Of a stretch of DNA of 64,000 nucleotides, positions 19,943 to 30,148 are shown one piece after another. The position numbers and the translations under genes are program-made. Source of the DNA: Mycobacteroides sp. LB1 (GTDB taxonomy: Bacteria > Actinomycetota > Actinomycetes > Mycobacteriales > Mycobacteriaceae). Positions within the stretch are counted from its first letter, which is position 1; each line of letters starts with the position of its first letter. Under the pieces are notes generated by a model. That model saw only the letters and a list, made by a program, of their open reading frames with translations. It was not told the DNA's origin and searched no databases. The stretch is from assembly GCF_013449725.1 (NCBI RefSeq), contig NZ_JACCFF010000001.1, positions 620,001 through 684,000 of the forward strand, read 5' to 3'.

Positions 19943-20419
19943 GTGATCCAAGAACACATCGACATCACCGTCGCCGCCCGGCCCGAGACCGTCCTCGAGG
20001 TCTTGAAAGACGTTGAGTCGGTCGATGGCTGGCTCCGCCCGCTACTGCCCGCATGGCCAAAGATCGCCAGCTCCATGACCGTCGTCGAGTCTTTCCAAGA
20101 CGGTTCGCCGCGGTTGGTGCGCACCGTAACTTCCGCATTCGGGATCTCCGATGACGCACTCACCGAGTACGAGTGGTTCCCGGACGGCTGCCGGCTGACC
20201 CTCATAGAGAGCAGAACGCTGCGACACAACGTCAGCCAGTTCACCATCATCCCGGATGACCCTCAGACTCGGCTTACCGCCGATGTCTCCCTCGATCTGA
20301 AGATCCGGCTTCCCGGCCTGCTGGAACGCCAGCTCAAGAAGTCTCAAGTGGGATTCATCAAGAGTTTCCAGCAGGGCCTCGCCGCGGAATCGGCCCGCCG
20401 TGAACTTGCCTGCGAATAG
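19943..20419 (+). CDS. SRPBCC-family protein
   Basis: A 158-residue SRPBCC/polyketide cyclase 2-like protein: EHIDITVAARPETVLEVLKDVESVDGWLRPLLPAW at the start, mixed strands in the middle and a C-terminal helix SQVGFIKSFQQGLAAESARREL. It probably binds a hydrophobic ligand. GTG 19943 is preceded by GGAAGGGATGGAAC. It is convergent with the next gene, with only 2 nt between the stops. Confidence 0.7.
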   Translation: MIQEHIDITVAARPETVLEVLKDVESVDGWLRPLLPAWPKIASSMTVVESFQDGSPRLVRTVTSAFGISDDALTEYEWFPDGCRLTLIESRTLRHNVSQFTIIPDDPQTRLTADVSLDLKIRLPGLLERQLKKSQVGFIKSFQQGLAAESARRELACE

Positions 20420-20421
20420 CC

Positions 20422-21312
20422 TCAGCGACCGTTCGCGCGCAAGATCGCAACCGCGCCAACCGTTTTGTAGCCGCGCCATTCCAGCATTGCCGCCGCCGAG
20501 TAGCTGCTGAAGTCGACCGCCCAACCACCGTCGTCGTGCTGCGCATGCTCCAACCGATCGAGATCCGCTGTTATCGCGTGAGAGTCGAGCAGATCGCGAA
20601 TGGGCCGTCCGGGCTCGGGCGCATAGTCGAGCAGATGTAGCCTCTCCCCCTCGGTCCCACCAAGGACAGGGAGCGACCCATCACGGGGGACGAATCGTCC
20701 TAGCCGAGAAAGTAATTCACGCGCCTCCGGCTGGGTATCGGATGCGATGTCCAGAAGCTGGAGCGCGAAGGACAGGACGTACGCGAACGGCGCCTCGTCG
20801 ATCCGGCGGATCGCGTCGAAGCAATACCGCGTCGCGGCGGACAGCCACGGGTGCCGAACGATCTCAGCGTCCCAGCGCGCGGCGCGATACGCCTGAGTGG
20901 CCACCGCCGCCGTGATCTGCAACGAAGATTCCTCCGGATTCGCCTGGGCGAAGAAGGGTGCACAGACTGCCGGATCGGCGACCGGAAGTGCGAAGGGCAG
21001 CCCGCCATCGGGCAACGTCACCGAGTCCAGCCAGCCGAGAAGCGCTGTCGTATGCCGCGCCCTCACCGGCCCGGCATCGGCGAGCGCTTCGAACGCGTGC
21101 TGGGCGCATGCCAGCTGACTCTCCGGTGCGCGCAGATCGGGTTCTAGCCCCCACCCATAACCACCATCGGGATTCCGGTACGCCGCAAGCGCGTCCACGG
21201 TCGCTTCACGGGCGGAATCGGTAGCGGTGGTGATGGCCTCGAAGCGACGCACGTCGAGGATGCGCGCATGGGCGGCCATGAACTCTCGTGCGCGGTTCAG
21301 ATTGATGCTCAC
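20422..21312 (-). CDS. Terpenoid-cyclase/prenyltransferase-like alpha-toroid protein
   Basis: A 296-residue helical protein. It carries repeats of the squalene-cyclase/prenyltransferase type: ALAAYRNPDGGYGWGLEPDLR (a QW-like motif), LDSVTLPDGGLPFALP and HAQHDDGGWAVDFSSYSAAAMLEW. No DxDD or other terpene-cyclase acid motif is evident, so it may be a non-catalytic or differently active toroid protein. Start ATG 21312. It may be cotranscribed from the AraC-family gene side (54-nt gap). Confidence 0.55.
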   Translation of the reverse strand: MSINLNRAREFMAAHARILDVRRFEAITTATDSAREATVDALAAYRNPDGGYGWGLEPDLRAPESQLACAQHAFEALADAGPVRARHTTALLGWLDSVTLPDGGLPFALPVADPAVCAPFFAQANPEESSLQITAAVATQAYRAARWDAEIVRHPWLSAATRYCFDAIRRIDEAPFAYVLSFALQLLDIASDTQPEARELLSRLGRFVPRDGSLPVLGGTEGERLHLLDYAPEPGRPIRDLLDSHAITADLDRLEHAQHDDGGWAVDFSSYSAAAMLEWRGYKTVGAVAILRANGR

Positions 21313-21365
21313 GAGGTCACCCTGCCATCGACGGACCGCATTGGTCTTGGACGAATCGGCCAGCG

Positions 21366-22040
21366 TCAGAGCAGCGTGGTCGGCGTAGTGCCGGTCAGTC
21401 GTTTGGTCTCGCGGTTGAAGTGCGCCTGATCGGCGAAACCCGCCGTGGCCGCGGCCTCGCCGAGCGGTGCACCGGCTCGCGCCAAATGAAGCGCATGGTG
21501 GAAACGGTGAATCTGCACGAGCGTCTTGGGTCCGTAGCCGAAGAGCCGGTTACTCAGGCGGCGCAGCGACCGCTCCGACAGGTTGTGCTGCCTGGCGGTC
21601 GACCGCACGCTCAACCCCGCACGAGCGGCCCGGTCGAGCGAAGCCGCCATCCGCAGGCTGGTGTGATCCGGCTCCGCGCGCGTCCACAGATCGAGAAAAA
21701 CTCGTTCAAGTGAGGCGGCAACATCACCTTCTGGCCCCCAATCAGATTGTGGTGTAACGAGTTCTGACAGGTCGACGCGCCGGTCAGTGAGCTCGTCGGC
21801 AGGCACACCAAAGAGGGCGTACGCGAGGCCGGGTGCCAATTGCAGTCCCCAGGTCACCTGATCCGTGTGGGCCTGGACGTCGTACACCCGAGTGTCGGGC
21901 CCGGCCACGACGAGCCGACCCTGAAACCACATCAGGTCCATCACACCATCGGGGACAATATGGTGTTCCGGACCGTCCGCGGTGGCGCGCCAGAGCGTCG
22001 CGCCGGTTCTGACGCCACGGCACGTCGCATACGTCCCCAC
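21366..22040 (-). CDS. AraC-family transcriptional regulator
   Basis: A 224-residue protein. The C-terminal two-helix-turn-helix AraC domain is clear: RSTARQHNLSERSLRRLSNRLFGYGPKTLVQIHRFHHAL... ending in AAATAGFADQAHFNRETKRLTGTTP. The N-terminal half (HHIVPDGVMDLMWFQGRLVVAGPDT) is the DUF6597-type cupin-like sensor domain seen in this subgroup. It begins with ATG 22040 just 3 nt after the SRPBCC gene on the same strand, so the two are cotranscribed. The effector is unknown. Confidence 0.85.
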   Translation of the reverse strand: MGTYATCRGVRTGATLWRATADGPEHHIVPDGVMDLMWFQGRLVVAGPDTRVYDVQAHTDQVTWGLQLAPGLAYALFGVPADELTDRRVDLSELVTPQSDWGPEGDVAASLERVFLDLWTRAEPDHTSLRMAASLDRAARAGLSVRSTARQHNLSERSLRRLSNRLFGYGPKTLVQIHRFHHALHLARAGAPLGEAAATAGFADQAHFNRETKRLTGTTPTTLL

Positions 22041-22043
22041 GCC

Positions 22044-22451
22044 TCAAACGGTACTCGCCCGCCGCTTCACCGAGCGCAGGATGTAATTGGTCGCCAGCAC
22101 ATGTCCGCGGGTGCCAATGACCAAGGCACGGTAAATCCTGCCGCGCAGCCCGGGAAAGTCTGCATAGGTCTGCGCACGCAGTTGCGTACCACCGTCCCGG
22201 GTTTCGCCAAGCTCGAAAACCAGCTCGTAACGCGAAAAACGGTGCTGCCCCGCCAAGCTCAAGCGCTGTTCAGGCTCGATGCCGTCGACGGCGAACCCGG
22301 CGCGAGGCCGGGTGCCCAACAACGGGCCGATCGGGTTGCGCTCGGCAGACCGCAACATGGCGTCGACATTGCGCTGCAGGCTCTCCCACACCTGGTGCCG
22401 CGGCGCGTCTATCCGGATCGTATGCTCGTCAATATAGGATGGATGTTCCAT
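22044..22451 (-). CDS. Short SRPBCC-family protein
   Basis: A 135-residue protein whose start (IDEHTIRIDAPRHQVWESLQRNVD) and strands (RFSRYELVFELGETRDGGTQLRAQTYADFPG) fit an SRPBCC fold; the C-terminal helix HVLATNYILRSVKRR is present. The ATG at 22451 lies within an operator-like palindrome facing the divergent TetR gene. Only 3 nt separate it from the downstream AraC regulator. Ligand unknown. Confidence 0.65.
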   Translation of the reverse strand: MEHPSYIDEHTIRIDAPRHQVWESLQRNVDAMLRSAERNPIGPLLGTRPRAGFAVDGIEPEQRLSLAGQHRFSRYELVFELGETRDGGTQLRAQTYADFPGLRGRIYRALVIGTRGHVLATNYILRSVKRRASTV

Positions 22452-22486
22452 ATCTACTGTCTATCAGAATTAGGATGAACATTCCA
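22439..22486. promoter_or_regulatory. Paired operator-like sites between SRPBCC and TetR genes
   Basis: Site 1, ATGGA-TGT-TCCAT (22439-22451), is a perfect inverted repeat with a 3-nt centre. Site 2, around 22473-22486 (GGATGAACATTCCA), shares the TGTTC/GAACA core in the opposite orientation. Both lie in the 36-bp gap and at the edges of divergent genes, which fits autorepression by the TetR protein. Confidence 0.5.
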
Positions 22487-22487
22487 G

Positions 22488-23066
22488 ATGGCACCGGAAC
22501 GCAAACACACCAGCGATGCCATCCTCGACGCAGTGCGCACCCTGTTACTCGACGGTGGTCCGCGAGCCGCCACCATTGCGGCGATCGCGAGCGCTTCGGG
22601 AGCACCACCCGGAACGCTGAACCACCGCTTCGGCAACCGTGAGGCGATTCTGTCGGCGACATGGCTACGCGCAGTCGAGCGCTTTCATGAGCACGCGTTC
22701 GGCGCGCTGCGCTCCACCGAAGACTCCGTTGAAGTAGCTGTGGCACTGTCGCTTTCGGTGCCGGCCTTCGCGCGCACCTACCCGGATGACGCCCGGCTGC
22801 TGCTATCCCTGCGCAGCACCGATGTTCTTGGTGCCGACGCCGTTTCCAGGCTGGACGAGATGAACGAACCGTTGTTTAGCGCGATGCGGGATCTGACGCG
22901 GGCCGTCTATGGTCGCGCCGACGCGCGATCGCGCGACCGGCTCATGCGCGCCGTGGTGGACCTGCCCTATGCCGCGGTACGCCGCCACATGCCGACCTTG
23001 CCCGGGTGGCTCGAAGAAGATCTCGCCGCTGCGGTCCGCCATCTCTTGGCAGCACACAATGACTGA
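22488..23066 (+). CDS. TetR-family transcriptional regulator
   Basis: A 192-residue TetR protein: TSDAILDAVRTLLLDGGPRAATIAAIASASGAPPGTLNHRFGNREAILSATW is the HTH (conserved core GTLNHRFGNREAIL). The C-terminal domain contains YPDDARLLLSL and a helical end. It lies divergent to the SRPBCC/AraC pair and overlaps the EamA exporter start by 8 nt, so it probably controls both. The exporter suggests a small-molecule effector. Confidence 0.85.
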   Translation: MAPERKHTSDAILDAVRTLLLDGGPRAATIAAIASASGAPPGTLNHRFGNREAILSATWLRAVERFHEHAFGALRSTEDSVEVAVALSLSVPAFARTYPDDARLLLSLRSTDVLGADAVSRLDEMNEPLFSAMRDLTRAVYGRADARSRDRLMRAVVDLPYAAVRRHMPTLPGWLEEDLAAAVRHLLAAHND

Positions 23067-23928
23067 GGCCGCGCGTCACCGGCTGGTTGCACCCGCGCTC
23101 ATGCTGGTCAGCGGGACCTCGATGTATATCGGCGCCGCGGCCGGTGTCGGCCTGTTCCGCTGGCTTGACCCGGCGAGCGTCGCCTGGCTCCGGGTGTGCG
23201 GTGCGGCGCTGGTGTTCCTGGCCATCGCTCGTCCGCAGGCCGCCGCCTGGCGGGGGCATCGGCTGTTGTGGGCGAGCGCCTTTGGTGTGGTCACCGCGCT
23301 GATGAATATGTCGTTCTATCTGGCCATCGACCGGCTGCCACTAGGTACCGCGGTGGCGATCGAGTTCCTGGGGCCCATCGGCGTTGCCGCGATCGGTTCG
23401 CGCTCTGCCCGAGACGGCTTCTCGGTGCTGGCCGCGCTCGTCGGGGTGGTTCTGATTGCCGATGTGCAGCTGGCGTCCGAACCCGCCGGGATGGCCTTCG
23501 CGCTGCTTGCCGCACTATTCTGGGCCGGATACATCGTCCTCGGAAAGCGCGTTGCGCTACAGGGCAATCCGGCCGACTCACTGGCGGTCGGATTCACCGT
23601 TGCCACAATCGCGACCGCTCCGGTCTTGGGCCTGGGAATCGCCGGAGCTCATGACGATGTACCCGTCGTGCACGTCCTCGTCTTGGGACTGCTGATGGGC
23701 GTGCTCTCCAACGTCATCCCGTACGGGCTCGACCAGGTAATACTCAGACAGGCGGGGCGGAGCTACTTCGCGGTGCTCTTGGCGCTCCTGCCTCTCACCG
23801 CGTCCGCAATCGGCGTATTCGCGCTGCACCAGATTCCGAGCACACCCGAGCTTTTCGGCATCCTCGCGATCGTGGTGGCGGTGGCGTCACGCCGGGACTC
23901 CCCGCCGAGGGGCACACCCATCGCATAG
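23059..23928 (+). CDS. EamA/RhtA-family exporter (DMT superfamily)
   Basis: A 289-residue protein with about ten hydrophobic helices in two EamA halves, for example LMLVSGTSMYIGAAAGVGLF, LLWASAFGVVTALMNMSFYLAI and FGILAIVVAVASRR. The segment LPLGTAVAIEFLGPIGVA is typical of RhtA-like threonine/homoserine or drug/metabolite exporters; the substrate is unknown. ATG 23059 overlaps the end of the tetR gene (stop 23064-23066), indicating translational coupling. Confidence 0.85.
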   Translation: MTEAARHRLVAPALMLVSGTSMYIGAAAGVGLFRWLDPASVAWLRVCGAALVFLAIARPQAAAWRGHRLLWASAFGVVTALMNMSFYLAIDRLPLGTAVAIEFLGPIGVAAIGSRSARDGFSVLAALVGVVLIADVQLASEPAGMAFALLAALFWAGYIVLGKRVALQGNPADSLAVGFTVATIATAPVLGLGIAGAHDDVPVVHVLVLGLLMGVLSNVIPYGLDQVILRQAGRSYFAVLLALLPLTASAIGVFALHQIPSTPELFGILAIVVAVASRRDSPPRGTPIA

Positions 23929-24017
23929 GCCGGTCTGACGCTTGCCAGGACGTGCCCAGCCTGTGCCCGTACACTCCGCGGGCAACTGGATAGTGACGGA
24001 CTCGGAGGGCATTTTCG

Positions 24018-25889
24018 ATGAAGACGGCGACCGACTGGGGAACCGAGATATGGCGATCGCTGGTATGGATCAGCTGGGTGTTACCGCTGACCGCAGCGGT
24101 GTTCATACTGCTCGCTTTCCTGCTGACGCGGTTCACGACCTGGGGCCGCCAGTTTTGGCGGATCACCGGCCAGTACTTCACCAGCCGTGACGGACGTATT
24201 GCCTGGTTGCAGCTCGGACTCGTATTGCTGGCGGTTGTCGCGGACGTGCGCCTGTCAGTGGTCTTCTCCTACTACTACAACGATATGTCGGCCTCCATCC
24301 AGTACATCGTGCAAGCCCTCGCCCGCGATGGTCAGGGAATGACGGAGGCCAAAGCGTTCTTCTGGCACAACATCGTCAGGTTCTGCCTCCTCGCCGGAAT
24401 CAACATCGCGTTGGTGGTGATCGATCTCTATCTGTTGCAGATCTTCATCATTCGCTGGCGCGTGTGGCTCACCGAACGCGTGACCAAAGACTGGCTCACC
24501 GGCCGAGCGTTCTATCGCTCCCGATTCATCGACAGCACCATCGATAACCCCGATCAGCGAATCCAGGCCGATATCAACAACTTTGTGGCGATGTCCACGG
24601 CGCCGGAAGCGTTGCAAACTTCGGCATCACACCTTGCCTTCGGAGCGGTCAACGCGTGCATCACACTGCCCTCGTTCACCGTCATCCTATGGGGGCTGTC
24701 CGGCCCGATGACTGTATTCGGATTCGAAATCCCCAGGGCTCTAGTATTTTTCACGTACATCTATGTGATTATTTCCACCTATGTCGCGTTCCGAATCGGA
24801 CGGCCCCTGATCCGGCGGTACTTCCAGAACGAACGACTCAACGCTATGTTCCGATATGCGCTAGTACGTCTCCGGGACACCGCCGAAAGCGTCGCGCTCT
24901 ACCGAGGCGAACGCGTGGAATCGCAGCAACTCAAGGAGCGGTTCGACGCCATCATCGCCAACTTCTGGCGCCTGCTGTACCGCAGCATGGGATTCACGGG
25001 GTGGAATTTCGCAGTGTCGCAGACTGCCGCGGTGTTTAGTTCCGTCTTCCAAGTCCCACGGCTCATCGCAGGACAAATCACCTACGGCGACGTCAGCCAA
25101 AGCGCGAGCGCGTTCGGGCAGGTGCAAGACAAGTTGTCGTTCTTCCGCAACGCCTACGACAGATTCGCCGCCTACCGCGCCACAGTCACCCGTCTCGACG
25201 GCCTACTCCAGGCCAATGAGCAGTCCCGCGAGCTCCCCTCGCTCGAGCCCGGGGATCAGGATACGGGGGTCACGGTGGAGAACCTATACGTCCGTAAACC
25301 CAACGGAGACAGTCTCATCGACGATGTCAACCTGGAGCTGAACGCGGGCGACGCCCTTGTCATCAAAGGATCCTCGGGTAGCGGCAAGACCACGCTGCTC
25401 CGCTCCCTCGGACAACTATGGCCGTACGCGGACGGTCATTGGAGCCGGCCCGGCGGTGAGCACGAGACCATGTTCATCTCACAGCTGCCGTACATTCCGC
25501 TGGGCAATCTCCGCGACGCAGTGAGCTACCCCGACGAATCGGGCTCGTTCTCCGACGCACAACTGCGTGAGACCCTGAACAAAGTGTCCCTTGGTCATCT
25601 TGCCGATCGACTAGGCGAGCAGGGCGACTGGGTCAAGGTGCTGTCCCCCGGCGAGCAGCAGCGCGTCGCCTTCGCGCGCATCGTGCTCATCAAGCCCAAG
25701 GTGGTCTTCATGGACGAGTCGACGTCGGCGCTCGACGAGGGCCTGGAGTTCGCGCTGTACCGCCTGATCCGCACGGAGGTGCCCGAGTGCACCGTGGTCA
25801 GCGTCAGTCACCGCAGCACGGTCGACCAGCATCACACGCAGAAACTGGAGCTGATCGGCGACGGGCAGTGGTCGCTGTCACCGATCTGA
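24018..25889 (+). CDS. bacA: SbmA/BacA-like ABC exporter (Rv1819c type)
   Basis: A 623-residue fused membrane-ATPase protein. The N-terminal ~330 residues form an SbmA/BacA-like membrane domain (WISWVLPLTAAVFILLAFLLTRF, FCLLAGINIALVVIDLYLLQIFI, NPDQRIQADINNFV). The ATPase has Walker A IKGSSGSGKTTLL, signature LSPGEQQRV and Walker B VVFMDESTSALDE. M. tuberculosis Rv1819c transports cobalamin, bleomycin and other hydrophilic compounds. The start is ATG 24018. No partner genes are nearby; it seems monocistronic. Confidence 0.9.
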   Translation: MKTATDWGTEIWRSLVWISWVLPLTAAVFILLAFLLTRFTTWGRQFWRITGQYFTSRDGRIAWLQLGLVLLAVVADVRLSVVFSYYYNDMSASIQYIVQALARDGQGMTEAKAFFWHNIVRFCLLAGINIALVVIDLYLLQIFIIRWRVWLTERVTKDWLTGRAFYRSRFIDSTIDNPDQRIQADINNFVAMSTAPEALQTSASHLAFGAVNACITLPSFTVILWGLSGPMTVFGFEIPRALVFFTYIYVIISTYVAFRIGRPLIRRYFQNERLNAMFRYALVRLRDTAESVALYRGERVESQQLKERFDAIIANFWRLLYRSMGFTGWNFAVSQTAAVFSSVFQVPRLIAGQITYGDVSQSASAFGQVQDKLSFFRNAYDRFAAYRATVTRLDGLLQANEQSRELPSLEPGDQDTGVTVENLYVRKPNGDSLIDDVNLELNAGDALVIKGSSGSGKTTLLRSLGQLWPYADGHWSRPGGEHETMFISQLPYIPLGNLRDAVSYPDESGSFSDAQLRETLNKVSLGHLADRLGEQGDWVKVLSPGEQQRVAFARIVLIKPKVVFMDESTSALDEGLEFALYRLIRTEVPECTVVSVSHRSTVDQHHTQKLELIGDGQWSLSPI

Positions 25890-25960
25890 GCTGCCCCAGC
25901 TGAGGACGGCGGGTAGTCTGAGATCGGTAGCTTCGTTAACTATCTCAAAAGGACGCATAT

Positions 25961-27004
25961 ATGGTCTCCGTCTCCGCCTACGCCGCCACGTCCGGCAAGG
26001 CACCACTGGTCCCCACCACTATCGAGCGTCGTGAAGTCGGCCCGCACGATGTCTTCATCGACATCAAGTTCGCCGGTATCTGTCACTCCGATATCCACAC
26101 TGTTCGCGACGAGTGGGGACGTGCCAAATACCCGATCGTCCCCGGTCACGAGATCGCCGGCGTGGTCAGCGCCGTCGGTTCGGAAGTCACCAAGTTCAAG
26201 CCGGGCGATCATGCCGGTGTCGGCTGCATGGTCGAGTCCTGCCGCGAGTGTCCCCAGTGCATCGCCGGCTTGCAGCAGTACTGCAGCCGGGGCGGCATGG
26301 TCGGCACGTACGGTGCCAAGGACCGCGACGGCACTCAGACACAAGGCGGATACAGCCAGGCCGTCGTCGTCAACGAGGACTTCGTGCTGCGCATCCCCGA
26401 CAGCCTGCCGCTGGACACGGCCGCGCCACTGCTGTGCGCGGGTATCACCACCTACTCACCGCTGCGGCACTGGGGTGCCGGTCCGGGCAAGCGTGTTGCC
26501 GTCATCGGACTCGGCGGACTTGGGCACATGGCCGTCAAGCTGGGCGCTGCGATGGGCGCCGAGATCACGGTGCTGAGCCAGTCACTGAAGAAGCTGGAAG
26601 ACGGACTGAGCCTGGGTGCCAGCCACTACTACGCCACGTCCGACCCGGACACCTTCAAGAACCTGCGTTATGGCTTCGATCTCATCCTCAACACCGTCTC
26701 CGCCAATCTCGATATGGGCCAGTACCTTGGTCTGCTCAATGTGGACGGGACGTTGGTCGAGCTCGGCGCACCGGAGAACCCCATCGAAGTTCCGGCCTTC
26801 CCGCTGCTCTTCGGGCGCCGGAACCTGTCCGGTTCAGGTATCGGCGGGATTCCGGAAACCCAAGAGATGCTTGACTTCTGCGCCGAGCACAACATCGGCT
26901 CAGAGATCGAGGTCATCGATGCCAGCTACATCAACGAGGCGTACGAGCGCGTGATCGCCAGCGATGTGCGGTACCGCTTCGTCATCGACACCGCCACGCT
27001 CTAA
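25961..27004 (+). CDS. adhC: NAD(P)-dependent zinc alcohol dehydrogenase AdhC
   Basis: A 347-residue cinnamyl-alcohol-dehydrogenase-type MDR enzyme. Catalytic zinc ligands are visible in [15 protein letters not shown] (Cys), PGHEIAGVV (His-Glu) and [13 protein letters not shown] (Cys). The structural zinc cysteines are in [21 protein letters not shown]. The Rossmann motif is [13 protein letters not shown]. It reduces aldehydes, probably with NADPH, in the cytosol. ATG 25961 follows AAAGGACGCATAT. It matches M. tuberculosis Rv3045 in gene order after fecB, apart from the inserted genes between them. Confidence 0.9.
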   Translation: MVSVSAYAATSGKAPLVPTTIERREVGPHDVFIDIKFAGICHSDIHTVRDEWGRAKYPIVPGHEIAGVVSAVGSEVTKFKPGDHAGVGCMVESCRECPQCIAGLQQYCSRGGMVGTYGAKDRDGTQTQGGYSQAVVVNEDFVLRIPDSLPLDTAAPLLCAGITTYSPLRHWGAGPGKRVAVIGLGGLGHMAVKLGAAMGAEITVLSQSLKKLEDGLSLGASHYYATSDPDTFKNLRYGFDLILNTVSANLDMGQYLGLLNVDGTLVELGAPENPIEVPAFPLLFGRRNLSGSGIGGIPETQEMLDFCAEHNIGSEIEVIDASYINEAYERVIASDVRYRFVIDTATL

Positions 27005-27060
27005 GTTTCATCCCGAGTACAACCGGTGACTGATGTCGTCGGGGTGCCGATGCTGAGGGG

Positions 27061-28512
27061 ATGACCCGCGTCATCCGTTTCAACGCGTTCGATATGAATT
27101 GCGTTGCACACCAATCCCCCGGCCTGTGGCGGCACCCCGACGACCAGTCCTGGCGGTACAAGGATCTGTCCTACTGGACGAACCTGGCCACACTGCTCGA
27201 ACGCGGTCGTTTCGATGGACTGTTCATCGCCGATGTGCTTGGCACCTATGACATCTACGGCGCCAGCGATGAGGCCGCCATCCGCCAGGCCGCACAGATC
27301 CCGGTCGCCGATCCCCTCCTGCTGGTCTCGGCAATGGCATTGGTCACCGAACACCTCGGCTTCGGGGTCACCACCGGTACTGGATTCGAACATCCATATC
27401 CGTTCGCGCGCAGGCTATCCACCCTTGATCACCTCACCGGCGGGCGAGTCGGGTGGAATGTCGTCACCGGGTATCTTCCTGCCGCGGCACGCAACATGGG
27501 CCAAACCGATCAGCCCGCGCACGACGCCCGGTATGACCATGCCGATGAGTACCTTGAGGTGCTCTACAAGCTATGGGAAGGCTCCTGGGAGGACGGCGCT
27601 GTCGTCCGCGATACCGCGCGTGGCGTCTTCACCGATCCCGACAAGGTGCACCACATCGGCCATGAAGGAACACATTTCACAGTTCCCGGTGTACACCTGG
27701 TGGAACCGTCGCCGCAGCGCACTCCGGTGATCTACCAGGCGGGTTCCTCGCCGCGCGGGGTGCGCTTCGCCGCCGAGAATGCCGAGGCGGTGTTCACCGC
27801 CGCACCCACCAAAGAGCTATTACGCCAGACGGTCACCACCATCCGCCGCGAGCTGGAACTTGCCGGGCGAGATCCCTACTCCGCCAAGATCTTCAACCTC
27901 ACGACCGTCGTCACCGGCGAGAACTCCGAAGCGGCGCATGCCAAGCACGCCGAGCTGCTGAGCTATGGCAGCGCGGAAGGCGCATTGGTGTTCATGTCCG
28001 GCTGGATGGGCATCGATTTGGCCCGCTACGGCCTGGATGAGCCGATCGGGAACGTGGACTCCAACGCGATTCTGTCAGCGGTCGCGGCGTTTCAGGCCGC
28101 CACCGCCGATGGTCGGGAGTGGAAGGTGCGCGATATCGCCGAGTGGGGTGAGATCGGCGGCATGGGGCCGCGTGTTGTCGGCTCCGGCACCGAGGTGGCC
28201 GACACCCTGCAGGAGTGGGTGGAGGAAACCGATGTCGACGGCTTCAATCTGGCCTACGCGATCACACCCGGCACCTTCGAGGACTTCATCGAATACGTCG
28301 TCCCGGTGTTGACAGAGCGCGGCGCCTATCAAAATGCCTACACCCCAGGGACATTGCGCCACAAGCTGCTGGGAAACGGCGACCGCCTGCCCGAAGAGCA
28401 TCGGGGCGCCAAGTACCGGATCGGTGGACCGCTGTCGACGATCATCGATCGGCCATCCACCGTGCCGTCATCCTCGGGATCCACCGCGCCGGCACCCACC
28501 CCCGGGCGGTAG
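27061..28512 (+). CDS. LLM-class FMN-dependent monooxygenase (NtaA/SnaA/DszA family)
   Basis: A 483-residue bacterial luciferase-like protein of the NtaA/SnaA/DszA/SoxA subgroup: FNAFDMNCVAHQSPGLWRHPDDQS at the N-terminus, GRFDGLFIADVLGTYDIYG, RRLSTLDHLTGGRVGWNVVTGYL, DEYLEVLYKLWEGSWEDGA and the C-terminal GFNLAYAITPGTFEDFIEYVVP. Such enzymes use FMNH2 from a separate reductase to oxidise sulfonates, aminopolycarboxylates or sulfur heterocycles. Substrate unknown. ATG 27061 lies 56 nt downstream of adhC, so cotranscription is possible. Confidence 0.85.
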   Translation: MTRVIRFNAFDMNCVAHQSPGLWRHPDDQSWRYKDLSYWTNLATLLERGRFDGLFIADVLGTYDIYGASDEAAIRQAAQIPVADPLLLVSAMALVTEHLGFGVTTGTGFEHPYPFARRLSTLDHLTGGRVGWNVVTGYLPAAARNMGQTDQPAHDARYDHADEYLEVLYKLWEGSWEDGAVVRDTARGVFTDPDKVHHIGHEGTHFTVPGVHLVEPSPQRTPVIYQAGSSPRGVRFAAENAEAVFTAAPTKELLRQTVTTIRRELELAGRDPYSAKIFNLTTVVTGENSEAAHAKHAELLSYGSAEGALVFMSGWMGIDLARYGLDEPIGNVDSNAILSAVAAFQAATADGREWKVRDIAEWGEIGGMGPRVVGSGTEVADTLQEWVEETDVDGFNLAYAITPGTFEDFIEYVVPVLTERGAYQNAYTPGTLRHKLLGNGDRLPEEHRGAKYRIGGPLSTIIDRPSTVPSSSGSTAPAPTPGR

Positions 28513-28529
28513 TTCCGCCGCGGCGGAAC
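28512..28529. terminator. Bidirectional terminator-like palindrome
   Basis: GTTCCGCCG|CGGCGGAAC is a perfect 18-bp palindrome overlapping the last base of the monooxygenase stop codon and lying 12 bp before the stop of the convergent DUF3349 gene. A G+C-rich hairpin without a U-tract fits mycobacterial termination in both directions. Confidence 0.5.
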
Positions 28530-28541
28530 CGGGCGTTCTAG

Positions 28542-28871
28542 TTAGGCGTTGAGCGCCGTGGCATCCACACCGGCAAGCGGCCAGCCGCCGGCGGCCAGAC
28601 GTGAGGCCACACGTGAAATGTCTTGAGCGGTCGGCTCATCCTTCGTCACATCCGCGATGAACTGCTCGATCTCGCTCTGGCTCACCACACCGTCTACCAG
28701 AGCGGAAGACGCGGGATCGGTCAGCTTGGCGACCACTTCCTGGACCTGCTCCTCGGTCAGCGTGCGGCGCAGCAGCGCCAATAGCGGGAACCGGTCCGTC
28801 GGGGGGACACCCTCGGGGTATCCCGCGGACAGCCAAGAAACGATCGAACCGATAATCGATGTGCTCGTCAC
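28542..28871 (-). CDS. DUF3349-family small protein, Rv3046c-like
   Basis: A 109-residue acidic protein: IVSWLSAGYPEGVPPTDRFPLLALLRRTLTEEQVQEVVAKL followed by VSQSEIEQFIADVTKDEPTAQDISRVASRLAAGGWPL (quoted here only as family core around YPEGVP and RLAAGGWPL). Small mycobacterial DUF3349 proteins have no established function. It lies directly downstream of nrdF, as Rv3046c lies near nrdF2, but a strong hairpin separates them. Confidence 0.8.
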   Translation of the reverse strand: MTSTSIIGSIVSWLSAGYPEGVPPTDRFPLLALLRRTLTEEQVQEVVAKLTDPASSALVDGVVSQSEIEQFIADVTKDEPTAQDISRVASRLAAGGWPLAGVDATALNA

Positions 28872-28941
28872 CCGTTCAGTCTCCCTGCAGCGTGTTCCCA
28901 GCGCGAGACAGGGGGTACACAGTTCACCGGGCGTTCATTTG

Positions 28942-29013
28942 TATCCGGCGAACAGACACTTAGTGCACGCGCCACCTGTGATTTGTGTGCACTAAGCGTC
29001 TGCTCGCCGGATA
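28942..29013 (-). terminator. Long near-perfect hairpin downstream of nrdF
   Basis: Two 27-nt arms (28942-28968 and 28987-29013) are complementary at all but two positions. In the minus-strand transcript these two become G-U pairs, so the stem is complete only in the direction of nrdF transcription. It starts 12 nt after the nrdF stop codon. It may terminate nrdF mRNA or protect its 3' end, and separates it from the DUF3349 gene. Confidence 0.6.
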
Positions 29014-29024
29014 GATAACAGGAG

Positions 29025-30104
<1,080 letters not shown>

Positions 30105-30148
30105 TTAAGCGTGTCGAGCTCATTCGCGAGAATCCCTAGTGACACAAA

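Noticed and set aside
25922..25947. GAGAT...ATCTC inverted repeat before adhC
   Set aside because: Only 5-bp arms with a long spacer; could easily be chance.
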